A DNA stretch of 64,000 nt, from contig NZ_FOBD01000003.1 of assembly GCF_900109515.1 (NCBI RefSeq), positions 124,001 through 188,000 of the forward strand. Reading direction: 5' to 3'. The position numbers and the translations under genes are program-made. Below the pieces are notes generated by a model. It was not told the DNA's origin. It searched no databases and saw only the letters and a list, made by a program, of their open reading frames with translations. How positions within the stretch are numbered: the stretch's first letter is position 1; each line of letters starts with the position of its first letter. This document shows, piece by piece, positions 9,023 to 17,757 of this stretch. Source of the DNA: Paenibacillus sp. OK003 (GTDB lineage Bacteria > Bacillota > Bacilli > Paenibacillales > Paenibacillaceae).

Positions 9023-10549
9023 ATGATGAATGTTTTGTTGGTGGATGATGAGCCGTGGGTACTGGAAGGTCTGCGAACAATGGTCAATTGGAACAAATAC
9101 GGTTTTCAAATTTGTGGAGAGGCCGAGAACGGAAACGCTGCTTGGGCCATTATTGAGGATCTTCAGCCAGACCTGGTATTTACAGATGTTCATATGCCTT
9201 CCGTGAGCGGACTTGAGCTGATTGGCCGTTCGATGCAAAAACTAGCCAAACCGCCCCGATTTGTCATATTAAGCGGATACGATAGCTTCGATTATGCGAA
9301 AACAGCGCTGGAACAGCGTGTGGAGGATTATTTACTCAAACCCATTGATGAGGTTGAGATTGAAAACGTATTAGAACAGATGAGTCTTAAAATTCAGAAC
9401 GAGCTTGTCTCAGAAAAATTGCATCAACACGAGCGTACTTTATATGTAAATTGTTTGTTCAACCGTCTGTTTCAAGGGGAGGACAGCAGCGAACTGCAAG
9501 CCGAAGTGGAACGTTTGTTGCAAATGGAAGGTCATGAGAACATGGCCTGTCTTTTAATTCAGACGGATTCATGCAATGAGGACATACAGTCACACGTACA
9601 GCGTTTTGCAAGCGCTCATCACTATGAATTTTTTATGGATGCTGAAGGAAGAATGGGTGTGTTTGCTGCTGAAATTGAAGATTCTTTGAGCTGGCTTGAG
9701 AGGCTGGGGGGAACCCTGTATGAGATGTATTCCAGTCAGGCATCGATCATTGTGGCATTTGGATATCATTCAGGTGGAGTAGTCGGAATGCGGCCGGCAT
9801 TTGAAAAAGCGTTATCTGCGTTGGAATGGAAGCGTTATCAAAAAGGGAGCGGTATTATCCACGATCAAGATTTGCCACGGAACGGTAGCATGGCGACCGT
9901 GAACCAAAAAGCGTTGACGAACCTGTTTAAAACCATTTTAACGGGTGAAGAGGATGGACTGGAGATAAAGGTTCACGAACTGCTTGCAAATCCAGATTCA
10001 GGGCTGTCTGTGTCTGCTATAGAATATGTTCGGGTGCAGTTGCTTGCCCTAGAAATGGGAGTTCTCAAGCAGCTGAAGGAGCTGGATGGAGATGTAGACA
10101 GATTTGTGTTGCAGCTACAACAGATGTTGGGCGACTTAACCGACATTGACTCCTATCCTGCATTTCAGGAATATGCACTTATATTAAGTGTCAACGCTTT
10201 GAGAGCTCTGCAAGAGCAGCGGAAAGAAAAGGAATGCAGTACGATTTTCCGTGTAGTGCAGTATGTTAACCATGAGTTTCGGGAAAAGCTGCAGCTCCAG
10301 GAACTTGCACAGAAATTTCATATGAATGCCAACTATTTGGGGCAAGCCTTCAAACAGCAGACGGGCAAGTCTTTTCGGGAATATCTGAATGATAAACGGA
10401 TGGAGGAAGCCAAGAGACTGCTGCGACAGAGCTGTTCCAGCATAGCCGAAGTTGCGGTCCATTCAGGGTACCCCAATGCCGATTATTTTGTAAGTCAGTT
10501 CAAGCGAATGACGGGGATGGCTCCTTCTGCATATCGGAAACAACCATAG
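9023..10549 (+). CDS. AraC-type response regulator (YesN-like), first of two
   Basis: This 508-residue protein has an N-terminal receiver (LLVDDEPWVLEGL with the acidic pair, phospho-acceptor Asp in LVFTDVHMPSVSG, conserved Lys in YLLKPID). A central helical linker follows, then a C-terminal AraC DNA-binding domain with two helix-turn-helix motifs (LQELAQKFHMNANYLGQAF and IAEVAVHSGYPNADYFVSQF). It is presumably phosphorylated by the YesM-like kinase encoded 34 bases downstream and would activate the sugar-uptake operon starting at 14059. GGGGGG at 9010-9015 precedes tandem ATGs at 9023 and 9026. It is unusual that a second complete response regulator follows the same kinase gene. Confidence 0.9.
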   Translation: MMNVLLVDDEPWVLEGLRTMVNWNKYGFQICGEAENGNAAWAIIEDLQPDLVFTDVHMPSVSGLELIGRSMQKLAKPPRFVILSGYDSFDYAKTALEQRVEDYLLKPIDEVEIENVLEQMSLKIQNELVSEKLHQHERTLYVNCLFNRLFQGEDSSELQAEVERLLQMEGHENMACLLIQTDSCNEDIQSHVQRFASAHHYEFFMDAEGRMGVFAAEIEDSLSWLERLGGTLYEMYSSQASIIVAFGYHSGGVVGMRPAFEKALSALEWKRYQKGSGIIHDQDLPRNGSMATVNQKALTNLFKTILTGEEDGLEIKVHELLANPDSGLSVSAIEYVRVQLLALEMGVLKQLKELDGDVDRFVLQLQQMLGDLTDIDSYPAFQEYALILSVNALRALQEQRKEKECSTIFRVVQYVNHEFREKLQLQELAQKFHMNANYLGQAFKQQTGKSFREYLNDKRMEEAKRLLRQSCSSIAEVAVHSGYPNADYFVSQFKRMTGMAPSAYRKQP

Positions 10550-10583
10550 ATCTGACTACACAAGTAACGAATGAAGGATGGCG

Positions 10584-12431
10584 ATGGAAGACATGTTTAA
10601 GAAATTCCGATTTCGCGGCATCGTGAACGATATCCCTTTGAACTACAAGTTTATGCTGATCTATGTTATCGGTATTTTGCTTCCGATCATAGCAAGCAAT
10701 TATTTGTTCATGGATCGTATGTCGGGGCTAATCAAGGAACGGGAAGAACAGAATTTGCAAATCTCGCTGGAGCGAGCCAGAAAGGACATTCACACCATGA
10801 TTGACGGGGGGATCGCTGTCAGTCACGCCTTAATCACGGACAAGCTGTTGTCCGAATCCATGGATCGTGTATACAACGGCCAACTGGATTTCTACAATAC
10901 GTTCGATGAACAGCTTCGCCATCGGATGACTTCTTATATTCCTGTGAACAATCAGATCCAGCGAATCGGCATCTATACGGATAACCCAACCATCGTGTCT
11001 GGAGGGGATTATTATTACCTGGATAGCTCCATGAATGCCAGTGCCTGGTTCAGACAATGGGAAATGGCAGGGGAATCACTGAGTGTGCTCGCTTATCGCG
11101 ATCAGGCAGTGAATGATCGCGCGGCGACCTCATCGTATTTTAGCGTAATTGAAAAAATGGACTATTACAACGTAGACAACTCCTACAAGAAGCTGGTGCG
11201 CATTGATTTTTACCTGAATCGATTCTATGACGTTATTGCGAGAGAGAAAAGTTCGCTGGACCTGTATCTGGTCAACGCCAAGAATCAGATTATCGTATCC
11301 GCAGATGACAAATATCAGGGTGAGATAGATAGTGATTATGCGTTATTTGATACGAGCAAGGCGGCGGACAAGGACCTACATATTGTTCCGATTGGCAATG
11401 CCAGCTATGTGAAAGGTTGGAAGCTCATTGGCGTGCCTCAGGAAACACGTGTCAAACAAGCAATGCTTTCCATGAAGCTTTATTTCGGCATGTTGGCCGG
11501 TATCATTACTTTGGTTACCTCCATCTTCATCTATGTCATGCTGCGTTCATACAATCATCGAGTGAAGCGTCTGTCCAGACATATGCAAAAGGTGGGGAAT
11601 GAGAAATTTGATCTGATCAATATTGATGGTGGACAGGATGAGATAGGTCATCTCATTCGTAATTTCAATATGATGACCGCTCAGATCCATTCCTTAATCA
11701 ATAATGTGTACAAGCTTGAAATTCAGCAGCGGAGCCAAGAGGCTGAGCGCATTCGCGCTGAGCTGAATTTGCTGCAAAGCCAGATGAATCCCCATTTTTT
11801 ATTCAATACACTCAATGCGCTGTTGGTGGTCAGCACCAAAAACAATTATGCGGATGTCAAGGATATTATCAAGGACCTATCCAAGCTGCTTCGCCGTCTG
11901 TTGAATTGGAAGGACGATGTGGTCACGCTGGAAGAGGAAATGAGTTTTACGGTCATGTATCTGGGGATTGAAAAATTCCGTTTTCGAGACAAGTTTGAAT
12001 TTTACATTGATATTAGCGATGAGGCGAGCCAGTATAGAATTCCAAAGATGAGTATCCAGCAATTGGCCGAGAATGCATGTAAACATGGAATTCAGGCTAT
12101 TGAGGGGCTCGGTTATGTGAAGATTAAAGCGGAGGTTGTGAGCGAGCGCTTGCGTGTTGTTGTATCTGATAATGGTAAGGGCATGGACAAGGAACGGCTG
12201 CAAGAGGTTCTGTATCATATGCGAAGCAAGGAGGAGAGCGGGGGGAGTAATATTGGCATACGCAACGTATATCGCCGTCTTGAATTGTATTATGACGATA
12301 AAGTGGATTTTAACCTGGTGAGCAGAATAGGTGAGGGGACCGAGGTTTCCTTTGAGATTCCATTGCAACTGCTAGAGCATCAGGGTAAAGAAGGAGGTAG
12401 GAACAATGGCATTCAAAGTGCTGCTGATTGA
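10584..12431 (+). CDS. YesM-like sensor histidine kinase
   Basis: This 615-residue membrane kinase has one membrane segment near residues 17-40 (FMLIYVIGILLPIIASNYLF). A large extracellular sensor of about 250 residues follows, then a second segment (LAGIITLVTSIFIYVM), a HAMP linker and a His_kinase domain (LLQSQMNPHFLFNTLNALL, with the phospho-acceptor His). An HATPase ends the protein (N box QQLAENACKHG, G box VVSDNGKGMD, GSNIGIRNVYRRL). It likely senses xylan-derived sugars outside the cell, alone or with the solute-binding protein. ATG 10578 overlaps the AAGGA ribosome-binding site (10574-10578), so ATG 10584 is preferred. The 3' end overlaps the next gene by 26 bases, which implies translational coupling. 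Confidence 0.9.
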   Translation: MEDMFKKFRFRGIVNDIPLNYKFMLIYVIGILLPIIASNYLFMDRMSGLIKEREEQNLQISLERARKDIHTMIDGGIAVSHALITDKLLSESMDRVYNGQLDFYNTFDEQLRHRMTSYIPVNNQIQRIGIYTDNPTIVSGGDYYYLDSSMNASAWFRQWEMAGESLSVLAYRDQAVNDRAATSSYFSVIEKMDYYNVDNSYKKLVRIDFYLNRFYDVIAREKSSLDLYLVNAKNQIIVSADDKYQGEIDSDYALFDTSKAADKDLHIVPIGNASYVKGWKLIGVPQETRVKQAMLSMKLYFGMLAGIITLVTSIFIYVMLRSYNHRVKRLSRHMQKVGNEKFDLINIDGGQDEIGHLIRNFNMMTAQIHSLINNVYKLEIQQRSQEAERIRAELNLLQSQMNPHFLFNTLNALLVVSTKNNYADVKDIIKDLSKLLRRLLNWKDDVVTLEEEMSFTVMYLGIEKFRFRDKFEFYIDISDEASQYRIPKMSIQQLAENACKHGIQAIEGLGYVKIKAEVVSERLRVVVSDNGKGMDKERLQEVLYHMRSKEESGGSNIGIRNVYRRLELYYDDKVDFNLVSRIGEGTEVSFEIPLQLLEHQGKEGGRNNGIQSAAD

Positions 12432-13941
12432 TGATGAGCCATGGGCACTAGAGGGCTTGCAGCTGTGGGTTCCATGGGAAAGTCTTGGCTTTGAGGTATG
12501 CGCGATGTGTGGCAACGGTGTGGAAGGGTTGGAACGAATGGAAGAGCTAAAGCCGGATCTTGTCATGGTTGATATTCAAATGCCGATCATGAATGGACTG
12601 GAAATGATTGAAGAATGGCGGCGTAGAGGCAACTGGTCGACCAAGTTCATTATTCTTACGGGGTACAGCGATTTTGAGTTTGCGCGAAAAGCGCTTAAAT
12701 TCAAAGTTTCCGGTTATTTGTTAAAACCATTGGACGAGGAACAGGCGGAGTCCGAGATTCGCATGATGGGCATGGAACTGATGAAGGAGCAAGAGCAGCT
12801 TTATATTGGACAGATTGCATGGAGAGAGCAGGAAATGTTGACGATGAAGCAGGCTTTATTAGGCAAAGTGCTGTCTGCAGAAGGCACTCAACTAATGCAA
12901 TCCCTGTCCCGGTCAGCTGAATCCTGGAATGTATGCCTGGTTCAGGTCTCCGAGAAAGAGTTTGGCCGGTGGAGCCGTCTTGCTTCAGAGGTTCTGAACG
13001 GACAGCATGTTATTTATATCATTCGTATGCGAAAAGATCTCGTATCCATTGTGTTCGGCGATGTTTCCCCCGGACAGCAGAGAACGAGTGAGAATTTAAG
13101 AAAACAATTAGAAACACTGGCTCGCCGTCTGGCGGGCTTTCGTACATATATGGCGATTGGCTCAACCGAATCATCTCTTCATCACATCAGCAACTCCCGA
13201 ATAACAGCAGAGAAGGCGTTGCTGCACGCCTTTTATGAAGTGGAGGGGAACAGCATATTGGATTATGCCGATCTCCAGAACCACGATTTTCAAAGGCATA
13301 ACCAACAGGTTGAACTGATCGAGCGAGTGCTGGGAGCACTTCAGCTCATTGATTACGCCAACTACCAGTCCGCTGTGGAGTTTATAGAGCAATCCTTTCG
13401 ACAGATACGGGTCCACCCGGATGAGGCTCGAAAATTTGTGATTTACCTTCTTCATGAAATTCGGGCTTACATGAGGGCGCAAATGGCAGAAGATTCAGAG
13501 AATTACCGTTCGTTCGAAATCCCGGATCTGGATGAAGCACTGTTAACCTTTGATGATTTGATCGGCATGCTGCATTCGTGCGGTAGAGTCTGCTTTGAGT
13601 TATTGCTTAAAGAGAGTGTCTTCGAAGCGCAGGGTATTGTGCAGGATATCAACGACTACATTCATACGCATTTCCGGGATGCATTGACGATTAAGATGCT
13701 TGCGGAACGTTTTTTCCTGCATCCGGCTTACTTGGGACAACTGTTGATACGCAAAAATGGGATCGGCTTCAATGAGCTGCTTCATAACCTGAGGGTTGAG
13801 GAGGCATGTCGGTTGCTACAGATGAATCAGTACAAAAATAGCGAGGTCTCGGAAAAGGTTGGATACGCCAATTACCATCATTTTTTAAAACAATTTGAGA
13901 AACGTATTGGCATGTCTCCTAACGAATATAAGAAAACCTGA
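12406..13941 (+). CDS. AraC-type response regulator (YesN-like), second of two
   Basis: This 511-residue protein has the same architecture as the regulator at 9023. The receiver has LLIDDEPWALEGL, phospho-Asp in LVMVDIQMPIMNG and Lys in YLLKPLD. A diverged linker follows, then an AraC domain (IKMLAERFFLHPAYLGQLL; SEVSEKVGYANYHHFLKQF). Its start overlaps the kinase gene by 26 bases, behind AAGGAGG at 12391-12397. All receiver residues expected for phosphorylation are present, so it should be functional. The two regulators differ clearly in sequence, so this is not a recent duplication. They may control different promoters in the locus (the ABC/xylanase operon and the DUF5107/cellulase-like genes). 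Confidence 0.9.
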   Translation: MAFKVLLIDDEPWALEGLQLWVPWESLGFEVCAMCGNGVEGLERMEELKPDLVMVDIQMPIMNGLEMIEEWRRRGNWSTKFIILTGYSDFEFARKALKFKVSGYLLKPLDEEQAESEIRMMGMELMKEQEQLYIGQIAWREQEMLTMKQALLGKVLSAEGTQLMQSLSRSAESWNVCLVQVSEKEFGRWSRLASEVLNGQHVIYIIRMRKDLVSIVFGDVSPGQQRTSENLRKQLETLARRLAGFRTYMAIGSTESSLHHISNSRITAEKALLHAFYEVEGNSILDYADLQNHDFQRHNQQVELIERVLGALQLIDYANYQSAVEFIEQSFRQIRVHPDEARKFVIYLLHEIRAYMRAQMAEDSENYRSFEIPDLDEALLTFDDLIGMLHSCGRVCFELLLKESVFEAQGIVQDINDYIHTHFRDALTIKMLAERFFLHPAYLGQLLIRKNGIGFNELLHNLRVEEACRLLQMNQYKNSEVSEKVGYANYHHFLKQFEKRIGMSPNEYKKT

Positions 13942-13968
13942 GCTTTTCTCGGAAAGAGCTATAATTCG

Positions 13969-14029
13969 AATATAGTTTCCATGTAGATGTAAATTTATAA
14001 TTAAATTATTCAAATGAAAGGGCTTTCAT
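13969..14029 (+). promoter_or_regulatory. Two dyads upstream of the xylo-oligosaccharide uptake operon
   Basis: A near-palindrome CTATAATTCGAATATAG lies at 13969-13985. A perfect 7-bp inverted repeat with 2-base centre, ATGAAAG-GG-CTTTCAT, lies at 14014-14029, 30 bases before the solute-binding-protein start. Both are in the only gap before the operon and could be regulator sites. Function is inferred from position only. Confidence 0.3.
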
Positions 14030-14058
14030 ATAGTGAGATCAAATTTTGGAGGTGCTTT

Positions 14059-15732
14059 ATGGGGGACAGTAAAAAATCATTCTTTCGTATGGGGGCAACA
14101 CTGTTATTGTCGTTGAGCGTTGTGCTAGCAGGTTGCTCAAGTGGCAATTCAGGCAGCGGAGAGGAGAGCAGTAAAGGTAGTGAGGTGGGGGCTGACAATC
14201 CGTTAGAAATCTCGGTATTCCTGAACGAGGCCGGACAACAGCCAACTGCTGACAACAAAATCTACAAAAAAATCAAGGATGAGCTTGGCGTTACATTCAA
14301 ATTTGAATTTTTGGCTGGTGACAAAAACCAGAAGCTCGGCGTCATGATCGCCGGTGGAGACTATCCGGATCTGATCTCAGCCGATACCAAACTTACGGCA
14401 GCCGGTTCAGTCATACCGCTGGAAGATCTGATTGAAGAACACGCGCCTAATTTGAAGAAGCATTACGAGAAGTATTGGAATCAAATGAAGGACCCGAATG
14501 ATGGACACATTTACTACCTGCCAAACTACGGTGCATACAACGGCGAAGTGGCTGATACGTACTACAGCGGACCTGCCTTTTGGATTCAAAAAGCCGTGTT
14601 GAAAGAGTTCGGTTATCCGACGCCAAAAACACTGGACGAATACTTTGACTTGATCGCGAAATACAAGGAAAAGTATCCAACCATTGACGGCAAACCGACA
14701 GTCGGGTTCGAGGTATTGAACTATGATTGGAAAAACTGGGGCTTGCTGAATCCGCCGCAGCATTTGATCGGTCATCCGAATGATGGTGGAGTGGTCGTCA
14801 ACGATGGCAAAGCGGAGATCTTTGCAGACAAGGATTATGCCCAAAAGTACTATCAGAAGCTGAATGAAATCAATGCCCAAGGCTTGCTTGATAAGGAAGC
14901 GTTTGCACAGAACTACGACCAATATATGGCCAAATTGTCCAGTGGGGCCGTACTCGGCATGTTCGATCAACACTGGAATTTCCAAAGCGCGGAAGATTCA
15001 CTCATAACGCAAGATAAAATTGAACGCACTTATGTAGGTTTCCCGCTCGTGTATGACAGCAGCACCAAAGACTATTATCGCGACCGCGCAGCACTGAATC
15101 TCAACAATGGTTTCGGTATTACCGTGAGTGCCAAAGACCCTGTAAAAATCCTCAAAGCGCTCGACAAACTGATGGAAGAAGATTGGCAGAAAACACTCAC
15201 TTGGGGCATTCAGGATGAAGACTATTATGTCAATGAAGAAGGCCGCTTCATGAAAACCCAAGAACAACGCGACAATGCAGCGGATGCTGCCTGGAAACTG
15301 GCCAACAAAGCAGATGCATTCTATGGAACCGCACCGAAGATTGAAGGTTACTTTAGCGATGGCAACGCCACTTCAGCAAGCAATCAGCCAGAAGAATATC
15401 AAGCCAGCTTGAGACCGTTTGATAAGGAAGTTTTGGAGGCTTACGGTTTCAACAGCTATGTCGATTTCTTCAGTGCTCCACCTGAGAATCCGGTGACTTA
15501 CCCTGCTTGGTCTGTCGATGTGGTAGAGGGATCTCCAGCCAAGATTGCCAATACGAAGTTGAACGAGTTGTCAACCAAATATTTGCCGAAAGCGATTTTG
15601 GCTAACCCGTCTGAATTCAGCAGTGTATGGAGCGAATACGTTTCCGAAATTCAAAAGCTGGATATCAAAGCGTATGAAGATCGTATCAATGAAGTATTGC
15701 AGTGGAGAATCGATAACTGGTCTGTGAAATAA
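14059..15732 (+). CDS. Extracellular solute-binding lipoprotein (LplA-like), sugar ABC transporter
   Basis: This 557-residue lipoprotein has a positively charged N-terminus, then LLLSLSVVLAGC with a lipobox Cys, then a Ser/Gly-rich linker. The body is a family-1-type solute-binding protein (LplA/YtcQ size class) with stretches such as IAGGDYPDLISADTKL and DPNDGHIYYLPNYG. It delivers oligosaccharide to the two permeases downstream. GGAGGTG at 14049-14055 fixes the start at 14059, although the frame is open back to 14014. The ATPase partner is not encoded here, as usual for this family, which shares an MsmX/MsmK-type ATPase. A strong hairpin follows immediately, which should make this protein more abundant than the permeases. 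Confidence 0.9.
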   Translation: MGDSKKSFFRMGATLLLSLSVVLAGCSSGNSGSGEESSKGSEVGADNPLEISVFLNEAGQQPTADNKIYKKIKDELGVTFKFEFLAGDKNQKLGVMIAGGDYPDLISADTKLTAAGSVIPLEDLIEEHAPNLKKHYEKYWNQMKDPNDGHIYYLPNYGAYNGEVADTYYSGPAFWIQKAVLKEFGYPTPKTLDEYFDLIAKYKEKYPTIDGKPTVGFEVLNYDWKNWGLLNPPQHLIGHPNDGGVVVNDGKAEIFADKDYAQKYYQKLNEINAQGLLDKEAFAQNYDQYMAKLSSGAVLGMFDQHWNFQSAEDSLITQDKIERTYVGFPLVYDSSTKDYYRDRAALNLNNGFGITVSAKDPVKILKALDKLMEEDWQKTLTWGIQDEDYYVNEEGRFMKTQEQRDNAADAAWKLANKADAFYGTAPKIEGYFSDGNATSASNQPEEYQASLRPFDKEVLEAYGFNSYVDFFSAPPENPVTYPAWSVDVVEGSPAKIANTKLNELSTKYLPKAILANPSEFSSVWSEYVSEIQKLDIKAYEDRINEVLQWRIDNWSVK

Positions 15733-15742
15733 GAGATTGCTG

Positions 15743-15778
15743 TCAGGAAGGAAGGCTACCTTCCTTCCTGATTTTTTT
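15743..15778 (+). terminator. Intra-operon terminator/attenuator after the binding-protein gene
   Basis: A perfect 12-bp stem, CAGGAAGGAAGG (15744-15755) with CCTTCCTTCCTG (15759-15770), has a 3-base loop and is followed by A and seven T. It sits between the solute-binding protein and the first permease. Partial read-through would set a high binding-protein to permease ratio. Confidence 0.9.
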
Positions 15779-15838
15779 GAAGAACATATCGCTGGACGTT
15801 ATTCCGTTCAATATAAAGATGGATAGGAGCCTGATATT

Positions 15839-16804
15839 ATGGAGGAAATTGTAGTGGGAACCAAGCCGCTCCGCCCGAAGAAAAAACCGAAAATTAGGCA
15901 GATTACTTGGCAAAATATCAAAGCACAGAGACAGCTCATATGGATGTCTGTTCCTCTGCTTGCGTACATTATCATCTTTGCTTATGTGCCTGTATGGGGC
16001 TGGACGATGGCCTTTCAGGATTACAAACCGGCCAGAAGTTTCTCGCAGCAAACGTGGGTAGGGTTCAAGCATTTTCAATTTTTGTTCACGGATGACAATT
16101 TCTTGCGTGTGCTTCGCAATACGCTTGCCATGAGTATCATTAACATGATTTTAGGTTTCGTTACAGCCATTGTTTTGGCATTGTTACTCAATGAGATTAA
16201 GAAGATCATGTGGAAGCGGACGGTACAAACCATCTCTTATCTTCCTCACTTCTTATCATGGATTATCGTTACCGGCATCGTGGCGACATCGCTTGCTTCT
16301 GACGGCATTATCAACGATATCCTCATGAAACTACACTTAATCAACGAGCCGATCTTGTGGCTGACGGAAGGAAAGTATTTCTGGGGCGTTGTTGCAAGTT
16401 CTCATATTTGGAAAGAAGTCGGATGGAGCACCATTATTTATTTGGCGGCGATGGCCTCTATTGATCCGGCACAGTATGAAGCTGCCGATATTGATGGAGC
16501 CAATCGATATCAAAAAATGTGGAATGTCACTTTACCGGGAATCAAGCCTACCATTGTCATCCTGTTGATTATGTCGATTGGACATATTCTAGAAGCCGGC
16601 TTCGAGGTTCAGTATTTGCTGGGTAACGGGTTGGTTGTAGACTGGGCAGAAACGATTGATATCTTCGTGCTCAAATACGGGATTGCACAGGGCAACTATT
16701 CGCTCGCAACTGCAGGCGGAATATTCAAGACCGTGGTCAGCATTACAATGTTACTTGTAGCGAATTGGACCGCCAAGCGGCTTGGGGAAGAGAGGCTGTT
16801 ATAA
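15839..16804 (+). CDS. Sugar ABC transporter permease (LplB/YteP-like)
   Basis: This protein has 321 residues and six predicted membrane segments. The ABC-permease EAA loop reads YEAADIDGANRYQKMWNVTLPGI, facing the shared cytosolic ATPase (longer than 20 only as whole loop; key residues are EAA, DGA and LPGI). It forms the heterodimeric channel with the next gene. The ATG at 15839 has only a distant AGGAG. A GTG at 15854 in the same frame has GGAGG at 15841-15845 and may be the true start. It is separated from the binding-protein gene by a terminator and from the second permease by a one-base stop/start overlap. Confidence 0.88.
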   Translation: MEEIVVGTKPLRPKKKPKIRQITWQNIKAQRQLIWMSVPLLAYIIIFAYVPVWGWTMAFQDYKPARSFSQQTWVGFKHFQFLFTDDNFLRVLRNTLAMSIINMILGFVTAIVLALLLNEIKKIMWKRTVQTISYLPHFLSWIIVTGIVATSLASDGIINDILMKLHLINEPILWLTEGKYFWGVVASSHIWKEVGWSTIIYLAAMASIDPAQYEAADIDGANRYQKMWNVTLPGIKPTIVILLIMSIGHILEAGFEVQYLLGNGLVVDWAETIDIFVLKYGIAQGNYSLATAGGIFKTVVSITMLLVANWTAKRLGEERLL

Positions 16805-17757
16805 TGACGAAAAAAACACCATTGTCTGGTTTAGGAAATACAGCGGCGCTTTCCGTGCGCCGCCCAGGTGGCAGAGGCATGGAACCGTTTCTGTTCAACA
16901 CCTTTAACACCATCTTCATGGTTCTGCTGGTGATTGTGACGTTGTATCCATTTTTGAACACCATTGTGGTTTCGTTTAATGCAGGGAATGACACCATTCG
17001 AGGAGGCTTATATTTGTGGCCCCGCGATTTCACCATGCAGAATTACAAAGCCGTATTTGCATCAGGCACAATTTATAACGCATTTTTGGTTTCCGTTGCA
17101 CGTACAGTATTATCCACCGTTCTGAACATTTTCTTGACCACCATGCTGGCTTATACGCTGAGTCGGCGCGATTATATTTTCCGCAAGCTGATTACGACCA
17201 TTTTTGTGCTGACGATGTATTTCAATGCAGGGCTTATTCCGGGGTACTTCTTGATGAAGGACCTGCACTTAATCAATTCGTTCTGGGTGTATGTCTTACC
17301 ATCGCTGATTAGTGCGTTCAACCTGATCGTTATTCGTACCTATATTTACACGATTCCCGAAAGTTTGATTGAATCAGCCAAAATTGACGGAGCAGGAGAT
17401 TTCAGAATTTTCTGGAGAATTATTTTTCCACTGTGCAAACCTGTGCTGGCGACCATTGCGCTCTTTGTCGCAGTCGGCGCATGGAATTCCTGGTTCGATG
17501 CTTTTCTGTACACGTCATCACGTCAAGAGCTCAGTACACTGCAATACGAACTGATGAAACTGTTGTCTTCCAGTATGAACGCCAATAGTAATCCTTCCGT
17601 TGCCAACGGCGTGGGGGTGGAGCATTCAACACAGGTAACTCCAATTTCCATTCGTGCTGCAGTTACAATTGTCGCTTCTGTTCCGATCTTGCTGGTGTAT
17701 CCGTTTATGCAAAAATACTTTGTCGTTGGACTAAATGTAGGGAGTGTGAAGGAATAG
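16804..17757 (+). CDS. Sugar ABC transporter permease (YtcP/LplC-like)
   Basis: This 317-residue second permease has six hydrophobic segments, LYPFLNTIVVSFNAG near the N-terminus, and an EAA-type loop (ESAKIDGAGDFRIFWRIIFP). The C-terminal VVGLNVGSVKE is typical of the YtcP/LplC branch. The start ATG at 16804 overlaps the preceding TAA (TAATG), which indicates translational coupling. An in-frame upstream codon at 16765 would overlap the first permease and is rejected. The stop at 17757 abuts the next start with no gap. Confidence 0.89.
   Translation: MTKKTPLSGLGNTAALSVRRPGGRGMEPFLFNTFNTIFMVLLVIVTLYPFLNTIVVSFNAGNDTIRGGLYLWPRDFTMQNYKAVFASGTIYNAFLVSVARTVLSTVLNIFLTTMLAYTLSRRDYIFRKLITTIFVLTMYFNAGLIPGYFLMKDLHLINSFWVYVLPSLISAFNLIVIRTYIYTIPESLIESAKIDGAGDFRIFWRIIFPLCKPVLATIALFVAVGAWNSWFDAFLYTSSRQELSTLQYELMKLLSSSMNANSNPSVANGVGVEHSTQVTPISIRAAVTIVASVPILLVYPFMQKYFVVGLNVGSVKE

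Noticed and set aside
15859-16095. Alternate-frame ORF inside the first permease gene
   Set aside because: Fully contained in a well-supported permease gene and lacks any motif.
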